NCBI GenBank assembly: GCA_011050085.1
Contig: DRGL01000048.1
Location: 1-64,000 of the forward strand
Direction: 5' to 3'
DNA length: 64,000 bases
DNA from: Pricia antarctica
GTDB taxonomy: Bacteria > Bacteroidota > Bacteroidia > Flavobacteriales > Flavobacteriaceae
Notes under the pieces: generated by a model
Told to the model about the DNA's origin: nothing
Seen by the model: the letters and a program-made list of their open reading frames with translations, nothing else
Databases searched by the model: none
Made by a program: the position numbers and the translations under genes
Shown: one piece after another, positions 25,408-34,255 of the stretch
How positions within the stretch are numbered: the first letter of the stretch is position 1
Layout: the number at the start of each line of letters is the position of its first letter

Positions 25408-26605
25408 CGATTCGTTTACAGATTTCGGTAAAAATATCATGGGCTACCTCGGCCTTATTCTTTAGTTCAAACGGTATTATCGCTAAATTCTTATCTATAA
25501 AGGTAATTTTATTGGTGGGTGTGCCAAATCCCGCTCCAGCATCGTTCAAGGAATTTAAAACGATGGCATCTAAATTCTTTTTTTTCAGCTTTTCTTTTGC
25601 ATTTTCGAGTTCATTTTCTGTCTCAAGGGCAAAACCGACCAAATATTGATTTTCTTTTTTCTTTCCTAAGGATGATAGAATGTCTTTTGTCTTGACAAGA
25701 TCGATAGAAAATGCATCGGCCTTCTTTTTTATTTTCTGCTCTGCCTTGATTTTTGGCCGGTAATCGGCTACTGCAGCGGCGCAAATAGCAATGTCAACCT
25801 CCGAATAAGCTTTATGTACGGCATGGTACATCTCTTCTGCAGAAACAACTCGTTCTACCTTAATCGATTCGTGGCTAATCATGAGGTGGGATGGCCCGGA
25901 GACGAGAATCACTTTCGCTCCTAAATTTGCAGCTACCCTGGCCAATTCAAAACCCATTTGACCCGAGGAGTGATTACCAATAAATCGGACAGGATCAATA
26001 GCTTCATAGGTGGGTCCGGCCGTAATCAATACTTTTTTACCGGTTAGGGGGAGGTCTTGTGATAATTGATTTTGGATAAAGGCAACAATATCTTCCGGTT
26101 CTGCCATTCTGCCTTCGCCATGTAATCCGCTAGCCAGCTCGCCAGAGGTTGCCGGAATCATTAGGTTACCATAGGATTGCAGTTTTTCGAAGGATGCCTT
26201 TGAAGATGGATGCCTATACATATCCAAGTCCATAGCAGGGGCAAAATACACATCGCATTTTGCAGAAAGATAGGTCGCAAGCAACAGATTGTCACAGGTA
26301 CCGTTTGCCATTTTAGATAGGGTATTGGCAGTGGCAGGGGCTATGATCATCAAATCGGCCCAAAGACCCATTTCGACATGATTGTTCCAATCCGTACCGC
26401 CATCCGTTTCGTTTACAAAAGCTGTTAACACGGGATTTTTGGACAGAGTGGCTAAGGTAAGGGGAGAAACAAATTGGCCGGCACGTTCCGTCAAAATCAC
26501 TTTGACGTCGGCGCCGGCTTTTATCAGTAAGCGGACTAAAAATGTGGTTTTATAAGCAGCAATCCCTCCTGTTATGCCCAATAGGATGTTTTTGCCCTGT
26601 AACAT
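25400..26605 (-). CDS. coaBC: Bifunctional CoaBC
   Basis: This 401-residue protein joins the flavoprotein phosphopantothenoylcysteine decarboxylase (N-terminal, about 1-190: GITGGIAAYKT, LSPLTLATLSKNPV, IAPATANTLSKMANG, PAMDLDMYRHP) to phosphopantothenate-cysteine ligase (C-terminal: TAGPTYEAIDPVRFIGNHSSG, AAAVADYRP, KTKDILSSLG). It makes 4'-phosphopantetheine for CoA. The gene starts 42 bases after rpoZ ends and overlaps porD, so it sits in a tight operon. Confidence 0.95.
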   Translation of the reverse strand: MLQGKNILLGITGGIAAYKTTFLVRLLIKAGADVKVILTERAGQFVSPLTLATLSKNPVLTAFVNETDGGTDWNNHVEMGLWADLMIIAPATANTLSKMANGTCDNLLLATYLSAKCDVYFAPAMDLDMYRHPSSKASFEKLQSYGNLMIPATSGELASGLHGEGRMAEPEDIVAFIQNQLSQDLPLTGKKVLITAGPTYEAIDPVRFIGNHSSGQMGFELARVAANLGAKVILVSGPSHLMISHESIKVERVVSAEEMYHAVHKAYSEVDIAICAAAVADYRPKIKAEQKIKKKADAFSIDLVKTKDILSSLGKKKENQYLVGFALETENELENAKEKLKKKNLDAIVLNSLNDAGAGFGTPTNKITFIDKNLAIIPFELKNKAEVAHDIFTEICKRIDA

Positions 26606-26647
26606 AAACTGTGGATTATTTCTACTTTACAACTTCCAAATGCTTCC

Positions 26648-26980
26648 CTATTCTTCTTTCTCGGTATTCCTGAAATAAATCTTATCGGTCAACCACTCCT
26701 CAACCGCCAAAGCATGGGGTTTTGGAAGTTTCTCGTAAAATTTAGATACCTCGATCTGTTCCTTATTTTCGAAAACTTCTTCAAGACTATCACTGTAAGT
26801 CGCGAACTCCTCCAATTTTTCAAGCAATTCTTTCTTGATTTCGGAATTGATTTGTACCGCACGCTTGGCAGCTATAGAAATAGCCTCGTAAATGTTATCC
26901 GTTTTTTTATCGAATTCATTTTTGTTGATTGTTTTGGTGCTCACCGCAGCCTTTGAATTCTTAAGGTCGTTCATATCCAT
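26648..26980 (-). CDS. rpoZ: RNA polymerase omega subunit (Rpb6-like)
   Basis: Read from the ATG at 26980, 13 bases after the bamD stop, giving 110 residues; the longer frame would overlap bamD. The core NIYEAISIAAKRAVQINSEIK is the conserved omega/Rpb6 helix pair that clamps the beta' subunit. The C-terminal VEEWLTDKIYFR tail is typical of the Bacteroidota form. The position between bamD and coaBC is conserved in the phylum. Confidence 0.85.
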   Translation of the reverse strand: MDMNDLKNSKAAVSTKTINKNEFDKKTDNIYEAISIAAKRAVQINSEIKKELLEKLEEFATYSDSLEEVFENKEQIEVSKFYEKLPKPHALAVEEWLTDKIYFRNTEKEE

Positions 26981-26993
26981 TTTTAAATCAAAT

Positions 26994-27830
26994 TTATTTA
27001 GCTTCTTTTTGTTCGGTCGAACCGGGTTTACCAGCAGCAAGTTTTACTAGCAATTTATCTGCTTTATCGGCGTATTTTGTATCTGGAAATTGTTTTTTTA
27101 AGGCGTTGTAATCATCCCTAGCTTCTTTTTCCCTTTCAGGTTTTAGCCGATCAAAACTGTTCAGGGCAAATTGTGTGGCCGATTCAAAACGGTAAAACAT
27201 AGCATCTTCGCGAAAGGTAGACCCTGGAAAATCAGATATAAAATTATCAAAGGCACTAATAGCGGGATTCAGGAAGGTGAAATCAAATTCGCCCAATTTA
27301 TTGTACTGTTTGGCAATTTCGTAAGCCTTCTCTTCCTTTTTAGTGGTCAACTCCTTGGCCATTTCGTTCGCCTCGGTGAAATGTTCCGAATCGGGATACG
27401 TATTGATGAAACCTTGTAATTTTACCAAAGCCTTATCGGTGTCGGTTTGATCCAAAGAATATCGGGGCGATAATTCAAAATAGCTTTTGGCACCGTAAAA
27501 GGATGCTTCGGACACTTTTTCACTTTTAGGGTACGATTTGACAAAACGCTCAAACTGATAACCAGCCATGTTGAAGTCCCCCCGCTGAAAATAGGTATCC
27601 GCAAAAAAGAACATTACCCTTTCCCCTTGTGGCTTGCCTACGTATTTCGGAGCAATTTGCTCGAACAGACGGTTGGCACGTTTCATGTCACCTTCTTCGT
27701 AAAACTTTTGGGCCATATCATATTTGGCCTTGACATCTTCGTTTTTAAGTACTTTTTGGTATTCACTACACGACTGGAAAACTCCAGCTAAAAGTAAAAG
27801 GATGCCAATTCTATGAATTTTCAAAAACAT
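26994..27830 (-). CDS. bamD: Outer-membrane assembly lipoprotein BamD
   Basis: This 278-residue lipoprotein (signal ending VFQSC, Cys21) has TPR-like helix pairs: YDMAQKFYEEGDMKRANRLFE, FFFADTYFQRGDFNMAGYQFERF, SFYGAKSYFELSPRYSLDQ. This is the BamD fold that, with BamA, inserts beta-barrels into the outer membrane. It leads the cluster bamD-rpoZ-coaBC-porD. A promoter candidate lies just upstream. Confidence 0.9.
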   Translation of the reverse strand: MFLKIHRIGILLLLAGVFQSCSEYQKVLKNEDVKAKYDMAQKFYEEGDMKRANRLFEQIAPKYVGKPQGERVMFFFADTYFQRGDFNMAGYQFERFVKSYPKSEKVSEASFYGAKSYFELSPRYSLDQTDTDKALVKLQGFINTYPDSEHFTEANEMAKELTTKKEEKAYEIAKQYNKLGEFDFTFLNPAISAFDNFISDFPGSTFREDAMFYRFESATQFALNSFDRLKPEREKEARDDYNALKKQFPDTKYADKADKLLVKLAAGKPGSTEQKEAK

Positions 27831-27834
27831 TTTG

Positions 27835-27869
27835 CAAAATTACGGATTCCTATCGGATATATAAAACAA
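27835..27869 (-). promoter_or_regulatory. Possible promoter of the bamD operon
   Basis: On the minus strand TAATTTTG at 27842-27835 matches TAnnTTTG, with TTG at 27869-27867 and a 24-base spacer, one base longer than usual. The -7 element ends 4 bases from the bamD ATG, implying a very short leader. Confidence 0.4.
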
Positions 27870-27948
27870 TATTTCCATAGCTAAGATAGCCTTACCCACA
27901 GGTCTTACAAGATTTTATAGAAGATTTAACTTGAATATAAGGTTTCCC

Positions 27949-28839
27949 CTAGGCCGTTACCCTCAGAAAAGGTTTGACAAATGCCGATATTTCCTTTTTC
28001 AAACCCGAAGAAGCTTCTACCAAAGGCAATCGCACAATGGCATTAGAAAGATCTAGACTTTCAAAAATTGCCTTGATGCCAGCGGGATTCCCTTCCTTAA
28101 AAATCAATTCCATTCCCTCTTGCATCGCATATTGTAGACGATAGGCCTCGTCAACCTCTCGGTTCAATCCTGCCCGTATCATTTTTGAGAATTCTAAAGG
28201 GAGACCTTGCCCTAGAACGGATATGACACCAGCACCGCCAGCAAGAACCGTTGGTAAGGCCGTTATATCATCCCCAGAAATTACCATAAAATCATCCGCT
28301 TTGGAGCGTAAGATTTTTTGCACCTGCACCATATCACCAGAAGCTTCCTTCACTCCGATGATATTTTCAAAATCCCTTGCCAAGCGCAGAATAGTTTCGG
28401 GTAACATGTTACTACCTGTTCTACCAGGAACGTTGTATAAGAGTATCGGTTTTTTCGTGACCTCTGAAATAGCCTTGAAATGCTGATAAATGCCTTCCTG
28501 GGTAGGTTTATTATAATAAGGCGAAACGGAGAGAATAGCACAGAAATGTTCCGACTCAAAAGATTTAATCTCATCAACGATTCTAAAGGTACTGTTTCCT
28601 CCTATACCCAAAACCAACGGTAAACGACCGGCATTAGCGGAAACTACGGTTTCCATCACCGTAACCTTTTCCGCTTTGTTTAGGGTTACCGATTCACCTG
28701 TAGTGCCAAGAACGACAAGATAATCTACACCTCCATCGATGCAGTAGTTGACGATACGGGTCAAAGCCTCCGTATCGATGGATAAATCTGTATTGAAAGG
28801 AGTGACAAGTGCCACACCGGTTCCTAGTAATTGTTCCAT
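27949..28839 (-). CDS. dapA: 4-hydroxy-tetrahydrodipicolinate synthase
   Basis: This 296-residue TIM-barrel enzyme condenses pyruvate with aspartate semialdehyde in lysine and diaminopimelate synthesis. It has the signature LGTTGES (44-50), Y135 in [11 protein letters not shown]140, and the Schiff-base lysine K164 in IGVKEASGD. The length is standard. Its ATG overlaps the stop of the preceding DUF6913 gene, so translation is probably coupled. Confidence 0.95.
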   Translation of the reverse strand: MEQLLGTGVALVTPFNTDLSIDTEALTRIVNYCIDGGVDYLVVLGTTGESVTLNKAEKVTVMETVVSANAGRLPLVLGIGGNSTFRIVDEIKSFESEHFCAILSVSPYYNKPTQEGIYQHFKAISEVTKKPILLYNVPGRTGSNMLPETILRLARDFENIIGVKEASGDMVQVQKILRSKADDFMVISGDDITALPTVLAGGAGVISVLGQGLPLEFSKMIRAGLNREVDEAYRLQYAMQEGMELIFKEGNPAGIKAIFESLDLSNAIVRLPLVEASSGLKKEISAFVKPFLRVTA

Positions 28840-29372
28840 TATCGTATCTCGTTTAAAACACCGAGGTATTTTTTAAGTTCTTTTCTAAATATAGTAAAGT
28901 CATCTAGCGGAGCATTTAAAATCAAATCATTGTAGACCTTGTCGACACCCTTGAAACCAACCCTAAAACGGGCACGGGTCTTAATACTCATCAATTGTAA
29001 CAACAAATTTTCCTGATTGTAGTAATTGACCAAAAGATCATATTCCCGACTTATAAATTCAAGGGCGTAGCTATTCTCAACATTTCCGTTCCAACCTAGA
29101 TCCTTGTCCGAAAATACAGGAGTAGAATAGGGCGAAGTATTATCATATTGACTTTTATAACCGATTATCTTGACCGCATTGGGCCTAAGATTGTAATCTT
29201 CCACAAAATCATAAAAAAGCTCGGCATCCTCAAAACTATCCAAATCTACAATGCATCCGATTGAACTGATACCAGGTTCCCTTTCTACTTTTGGTGGCTC
29301 CTTTGCCAATTCCTGTTTGAGGAATTTAACGCTCGAATTATACTTGAACTTGTCTTTTAAACCTTTAAACAT
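28839..29372 (-). CDS. DUF6913-type hypothetical protein
   Basis: Read from the ATG at 29372 ([17 protein letters not shown]), giving 177 residues; the longer frame adds a non-conserved MACWVRKMQKY. Visible features are [23 protein letters not shown] near the start and [21 protein letters not shown] near the end, which I associate with a flavobacterial family without known function found beside dapA. No signal peptide or membrane helix. The stop overlaps the dapA start. Its constant pairing with dapA hints at cytoplasmic housekeeping. Confidence 0.75.
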   Translation of the reverse strand: MFKGLKDKFKYNSSVKFLKQELAKEPPKVEREPGISSIGCIVDLDSFEDAELFYDFVEDYNLRPNAVKIIGYKSQYDNTSPYSTPVFSDKDLGWNGNVENSYALEFISREYDLLVNYYNQENLLLQLMSIKTRARFRVGFKGVDKVYNDLILNAPLDDFTIFRKELKKYLGVLNEIR

Positions 29373-29478
29373 GTACTTTTGCATTTTGCGCACCCAACAC
29401 GCCAAAACGCTATGTTGAACTATACAAATGTAATCAACTCAAAGCAAAAATTTATTGGGTACAAAGATAAAACGATCC

Positions 29479-30240
29479 ATGTGTTTAAAAATTGAACATT
29501 TTGTTATATTTTTTACATTCTTAGTTGTTTCCGCGTGTAGTGACACGTCTACCTTGACCAAAATCGAGGGCGAACAAATTGGGATTACCTCAGCTCTGAG
29601 CACTAAGGATTCAATTGAAAAATTTGTAGCCCCCTTTAGAGCTAGAATTGACGAGGTGCTAGACAGTACCCTTGCCTATGCCCCGCTCACCTTAAGTAAG
29701 ACCGATGGCCCTTACAATACCTCCGAAGGAAACCTGTTGGCCGACATCGTATATTCCGAAGCCAATCCGATTTTTAATTCCCGGACTCATACAAACATTG
29801 ACTTTGTATTGCTGAACCATGGAGGTATCCGTTCTTCAATTTCGAAGGGTAAGGTTTCAAGTCGAAGTGCCTATGAAGTGATGCCTTTCGAGAACGCCAT
29901 CGTGGTAGCCAAACTAAGCGGAAAATCGGTAAAAGATTTGGTCATGTATTTGAGGGATTACGGGAGACCGCATCCGATATCAGGTTTAAAGGTCGTACTT
30001 GACAAAAATGGAAATATACAGTCCATTCGCATACAGGGGCTTCCGCTTGACGAAAAGCGTACCTACAATGTGGCCACATCAGACTATCTATTGACCGGTG
30101 GCGACGATATGGTTTTCTTTGCGGATGCACTACAGGTTACGCGTGTCGATTATAAGGTTCGTAACGCATTAATCGATTATTTTAAGAAAGTCGATACGGT
30201 TAAGGCCGTCGTAGACGACCGGTTTTATAGGGAAAATTAA
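29479..30240 (+). CDS. 5'-nucleotidase C-terminal domain lipoprotein
   Basis: Read from the ATG at 29479, where a lipoprotein signal begins (MCLKIEHFVIFFTFLVVSAC, Cys20); the frame itself opens at a TTG 24 bases earlier. The mature 230 residues match the substrate-binding C-terminal domain of UshA-type 5'-nucleotidases: SEGNLLADIVYSEAN, DFVLLNHGGIRSS, YEVMPFENAIVVAKLSG, TYNVATSDYLLTGGDDM. The metal-binding catalytic domain is absent and is encoded by the next gene. The pair probably acts at the cell surface or periplasm to free nucleosides and phosphate from nucleotides. Confidence 0.88.
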   Translation: MCLKIEHFVIFFTFLVVSACSDTSTLTKIEGEQIGITSALSTKDSIEKFVAPFRARIDEVLDSTLAYAPLTLSKTDGPYNTSEGNLLADIVYSEANPIFNSRTHTNIDFVLLNHGGIRSSISKGKVSSRSAYEVMPFENAIVVAKLSGKSVKDLVMYLRDYGRPHPISGLKVVLDKNGNIQSIRIQGLPLDEKRTYNVATSDYLLTGGDDMVFFADALQVTRVDYKVRNALIDYFKKVDTVKAVVDDRFYREN

Positions 30241-30400
30241 GGTTTGACATATATATTTGAAATATGGATACTTTTTGAGAACTTCTGCAGAGCCCAATTA
30301 GTTCTCTCCATTTTAAATCTCACTATGACTATCTATTTATTATCAGTCCCTTTATTTTACAAATCATCCGCCAAATAAATGGTTAAACTTTGTTCGAGAA

Positions 30401-31312
30401 ATGAAAAGAAGAAAATTTGTTAAGCAAAGTGCAGCCACTACAGCGTTAACGGCCTTTGGCGGTCTTTCGCTACATGCTTGTGCGGATGGTGCCAAAAAGC
30501 ACATTACCATTCTTCATACCAACGATGTACACAGTCACATCGACCCCTTTCCAGATAATCACAGCGATTATCCCAATATGGGAGGATTGGCGCGAAGGGC
30601 CACTTTGGTGGATGCAATTCGGAAGGAAAATCCGAATACCCTATTGTTCGATGCGGGAGATATTTTTCAGGGTACACCCTATTTCAACTTTTATGGTGGC
30701 GAACTGGAATTTAAGCTTATGAGTATGCTAAAATACGACGCGGCAACAATTGGCAATCACGATTTCGACAATGGTATAGACGGACTGCTGGCACAAATGC
30801 CCAATGCGGACTTTGAAATGCTTTCCGCTAATTACGACTTTACCAATACGGTGATGGACGGAAATGTAAAACCCTATCAAATCTATACCGTAGATGGCCT
30901 AAAAGTGGGTGTTTACGGATTGGGTATTGAATTAGTAGGTTTGGTGGATGAAAGAATGTATAAAGAAACCGAATACAGACACCCTTATGAAATTGCGGTA
31001 GATACGGAGCGCCAATTGAAAGAGGAAGAAAACTGCCATCTTATCATATGCCTTTCGCATTTAGGCTATGATTATGCCATTACAGACAAACCAAACGATT
31101 TGATAGTTGCTGCCAAAACCCAATATACGGACCTGATTATAGGTGGCCATACCCATACGTTTTTAGATAAACCGACCATTGTCAAAAATAAAGTGGAGCG
31201 TGATATTTTGGTGAACCAAGTAGGCTGCTTTGGTATTAATTTAGGACGAATCGATTTTTATTTCGATGCTGAAAGAAATGCGTCCGGTGAAGGTGTATCA
31301 ATAGTAGTTTAA
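30401..31312 (+). CDS. 5'-nucleotidase metallophosphatase domain (Tat-type signal)
   Basis: This 303-residue protein begins MKRRKFVKQSAATTAL, a twin-arginine-like signal, followed by a lipobox-like LSLHAC (Cys27). The metal-binding motifs of the calcineurin-like UshA N-domain are complete: D42-x-H44 in LHTNDVHSH, GD at 86-87 in LFDAGDIFQGTPY, GNHDFD (118-123), a His in CLSHLGYD and GGHTHT. There is no C-terminal nucleotide-binding domain; the preceding gene supplies it. Separate chains for the two halves is a recurrent Bacteroidota layout, so the two products probably form one enzyme. Confidence 0.88.
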   Translation: MKRRKFVKQSAATTALTAFGGLSLHACADGAKKHITILHTNDVHSHIDPFPDNHSDYPNMGGLARRATLVDAIRKENPNTLLFDAGDIFQGTPYFNFYGGELEFKLMSMLKYDAATIGNHDFDNGIDGLLAQMPNADFEMLSANYDFTNTVMDGNVKPYQIYTVDGLKVGVYGLGIELVGLVDERMYKETEYRHPYEIAVDTERQLKEEENCHLIICLSHLGYDYAITDKPNDLIVAAKTQYTDLIIGGHTHTFLDKPTIVKNKVERDILVNQVGCFGINLGRIDFYFDAERNASGEGVSIVV

Positions 31313-31320
31313 ATTGCAAT

Positions 31321-31776
31321 ATGATCAGCATACTCAGAACCACTTCTAATAATAAAGACTTTGTCAAGTTGGTCTCAAATTTAGACCAAGATTTGGCAAA
31401 TCGGGATGGTGATGAACATGCCTTTTACCAGCAGTTTAATAGTGTCGGCCTGCTAAAATACATTGTAGTTGCCTATGCCGATAATACTCCAATAGGTTGT
31501 GGCGCCATTAAAAAGTTCGATTCAGATACGGTTGAAGTAAAACGCATGTACGTACTGCCAGCATTTCGTGGAAAAGGTACCGCAGCTAGAATACTCCGGC
31601 ATCTGGAAGAATGGGCAGTTGAACTCGGTTATGTATACGCTGTTTTAGAGACCGGAAAACGGCAGCCGGAAGCTATTGCACTGTATACCAAAAACAAGTA
31701 CGTACCTATTGCCAATTACGGCCAATATTCAGGAATCGAAAACAGTGTCTGTTTCCGCAAGACTTTAATTCCATAA
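31321..31776 (+). CDS. GNAT family N-acetyltransferase
   Basis: This 151-residue protein has the GNAT core: VKRMYVLPAFRGKGTAARIL with the acetyl-CoA-binding R/Q-x-x-G-x-G/A motif, then AVLETGKRQPEAIALYTKNKY. It is cytoplasmic; the acceptor is unknown. It starts 8 bases after the metallophosphatase gene and is probably co-transcribed, but no functional link is evident. Confidence 0.87.
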   Translation: MISILRTTSNNKDFVKLVSNLDQDLANRDGDEHAFYQQFNSVGLLKYIVVAYADNTPIGCGAIKKFDSDTVEVKRMYVLPAFRGKGTAARILRHLEEWAVELGYVYAVLETGKRQPEAIALYTKNKYVPIANYGQYSGIENSVCFRKTLIP

Positions 31777-31828
31777 AAGTATGTTCCGTAGTCTGCTTAC
31801 CTAACTATCTCATCTATAGAAGCGGTAG

Positions 31829-32134
31829 TCAATTAGCATCCAAAATAAAGTTGATAATATCACGATGCTCCTCTTCTAAAGAATTAGTAGGAAATTTTCG
31901 TTGCGCCCTTCGGTACCAGTATCCCGCATTGAATTCATCTCCTTCCTTTCGGTGCAAATAGGCATGGATCCAACTACCCATAGCGTTCTCCATATCTTGG
32001 GCAACGTCATGTGAGGCCTTCCAATCGCCTTTGGCATCATACCAAAGTGCCTTTAGAGCATCAGGCCATTCGTTTGACGGAGCACCATTTTGCAAGGTGC
32101 CTTTAAAATCTTCGTAGTCGTTGGGTTTTGCCAT
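31829..32134 (-). CDS. Conserved hypothetical protein
   Basis: This 101-residue soluble protein is rich in Trp and charged residues: ALKALWYDAKGDWKASHDVAQD, MGSWIHAYLHRKEGDEFNAGYWYRRA. The sequence resembles a small widespread family in which one helical repeat resembling TPR is predicted; no activity is known. It lacks a signal peptide. It is convergent with the GNAT gene and divergent from the membrane protein gene at 32212. Confidence 0.7.
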   Translation of the reverse strand: MAKPNDYEDFKGTLQNGAPSNEWPDALKALWYDAKGDWKASHDVAQDMENAMGSWIHAYLHRKEGDEFNAGYWYRRAQRKFPTNSLEEEHRDIINFILDAN

Positions 32135-32211
32135 CTAAACTGTTTTTCAATACCATGATGTAAGCTTTCCGATTCAAAAATACTTAATTTAACACGGAAA
32201 ATCATTATTCA

Positions 32212-33474
32212 TTGAATCTGCCCAAAAAACAGCATGTTTTGCATTGGAGACCCCTACCCTACTTGGTAGCGTTGCTCTTTACCATTTTTATTTTGACCCT
32301 GCACATGCTGCCGAATATGGACAGCATGTTGAACGAAAATAATACCCGTATTTCCCATGGTTTTCTAAAATCGCAAATCGACTATCACCAAGAAATTGCT
32401 CCTTTTGCCCGAAGACCCATGACCAGTTATCTTATTGAACGTTCTATGGATTTATTTGGATTCCGCCCCGGTCATGGCTTTATTCTTATAAACTTCACCT
32501 TGCTGTTCTTAAGTGGATGTCTTCTATTTCGGCTATCAAAAATTCTAAAATCGACCAACCGGCAGGCGATTGCCAACCAGTGCGTATACTATGCATCTTT
32601 CTCTGTACTATTCGCCTTCTTTCCGCCAGTTTTCAGTTATGACGAACCCTTACAATATTGCTTTTTACTCTTGGCCTTTAGCGCTTTTATGCAAAGAAGA
32701 TGGGTGTGGTACGTTCCCTTTTTTACTTTGGCTTTGGTTTCAAGGGAAACCTCGTTACTGCTCATACCGGGTTTATTGCTCCATGCCACGCTATCCAACG
32801 GAAACCTCTCCACAGTTTTTTCAAAACAAAATTGGAAAACTTGGTTGTTTATAGTACTCCCGATTGCATTTTATGGTCTGTACTTATTTGCATTTATATA
32901 CGTCTTTGACCAATTGGAGGCAACCCGTACCGAAATGGCCAGCCGCTATTCCTGTTTTATCGAAAATTTTGAAAATCTCACCAATACTGTAGAATCATGG
33001 ACCTCCCTTTACCTTGCGTTAGCACCCTATTTGTATCTATCTATAATGTATCTTAAAAATTATGACTCGCGGCTACCACAAAACAAATGGGTGTACTCAT
33101 TTTTACTGACCGTAGCAATCAACTCCCCCATAGTTATCTTTACAGCTTTCGCTAGGGAAACCCGCCTATTTGCCCTCCCCCTCCTGTTCATCTGGCCGAT
33201 ATTCGCCCAGGTTTTTTGGCGTGAGGTTAAACTTCTTACTCACGTAAACCTTTATCAAGGAATCTTAGCAAAATGGATACTCTTGCTTCCCTTCATAGGT
33301 GTTAATCTAATTAATTATTGGTTTTGCTTCCATTTTTATAGCGATTTAGGACTCGGACCTAACACCTATTTTTCAGAATATTTATTCGTTATGAACTTTG
33401 GTATTAGCCTTCATTTTCTGCTCTTTCAAGTATCCAAACGAATACATATTCCTTCTACAACAAGTTCCTTTTAA
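32212..33474 (+). CDS. Polytopic membrane protein, possibly GT-C-like
   Basis: This 420-residue protein has about ten hydrophobic helices (e.g. LPYLVALLFTIFILTLHML, GFILINFTLLFLSGCLLF, LFIVLPIAFYGLYLFAFIYVF). A short loop after helix one is followed by RRPMTSYLIERSM and later VSRETSLLLIPGLLLH, a pattern seen in polyprenol-linked glycosyltransferases of the GT-C type, but no clear DD/ED catalytic motif is visible. It begins at a TTG at 32212; no ATG lies before helix one in the frame. Its function is not assigned. Confidence 0.6.
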   Translation: MNLPKKQHVLHWRPLPYLVALLFTIFILTLHMLPNMDSMLNENNTRISHGFLKSQIDYHQEIAPFARRPMTSYLIERSMDLFGFRPGHGFILINFTLLFLSGCLLFRLSKILKSTNRQAIANQCVYYASFSVLFAFFPPVFSYDEPLQYCFLLLAFSAFMQRRWVWYVPFFTLALVSRETSLLLIPGLLLHATLSNGNLSTVFSKQNWKTWLFIVLPIAFYGLYLFAFIYVFDQLEATRTEMASRYSCFIENFENLTNTVESWTSLYLALAPYLYLSIMYLKNYDSRLPQNKWVYSFLLTVAINSPIVIFTAFARETRLFALPLLFIWPIFAQVFWREVKLLTHVNLYQGILAKWILLLPFIGVNLINYWFCFHFYSDLGLGPNTYFSEYLFVMNFGISLHFLLFQVSKRIHIPSTTSSF

Positions 33475-34255
33475 AAGGGATTCAACTTTAATCGAAAATT
33501 GTAATGGCATCTGCGAAGGTAAATGCATAGCCCAGGTAAAGGAACGTCAACATGGTATCTTAGTATCAGAATAAAATCTATCCTTATATCCTCAAACCAT
33601 AAAAAATCCCATAACAGTCTAAAGGCAATACTAAAAGTAATATGTTTCAATTGTAATTTTCTATTACTCCTACATCCTGTTAAACAAAACTCCCTTTGCC
33701 CTGCATTTTAATCCATTAATCAGAAATTGGAAGGTGGATGAAAAATATCCAAAGGAAAAGTACAAAATACTTCCATAAAACAAATGCGAAAGCAAGACTA
33801 TGAAGCCGATATAAATTCTTTGCTATCCTATTTTTCCCGGATATTTTAGAGGATTTTGATTTTTGGGGAATAGTCTTAAGGAACAGGTGGTTTGTTGGGC
33901 GTTCCTGATTGACGCATTGAAAAATCATTTTTTTTTGTGACTCAATTTCGTTTTTAAATATTTGTTTGGTCAACTAATTAAAATTTCAATCCAATTTATC
34001 CGGTGGAATAGTTATTCCATCCAATGTCATATCCATTTCTAACCCATAACTTTACTGTGCAAATTGAAGACGAAATTGCTTTTGGGAAACTTCAAATCTT
34101 TTTAAAAAAACACCATGGCGATAGCTGATTTGGTTCTTGACCAATTACCATTCCTATGAGGGCATCCACCAATTGAAGTATAAAATAAACCTGATGGGTT
34201 AAATAAATATATCAGTAAAATGTAGTTTAAGAGTTTCATCTAAGAGAAAACACGA
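33475..34255. other. Gene-poor 781-base intergenic region
   Basis: No frame here looks protein-like. A 62-codon plus frame (33523-33711) and an 85-codon minus frame (33716-33973) have low-complexity, Lys/Ile/Phe-rich products without recognisable features. No strong hairpin or exact TAnnTTTG promoter was found upstream of the gene at 34256. It may be decayed sequence. Confidence 0.5.

Noticed and set aside
33716-33973. 85-codon minus frame in a long gap
   Set aside because: Random composition, no signal or domain, no promoter or terminator; judged non-coding.
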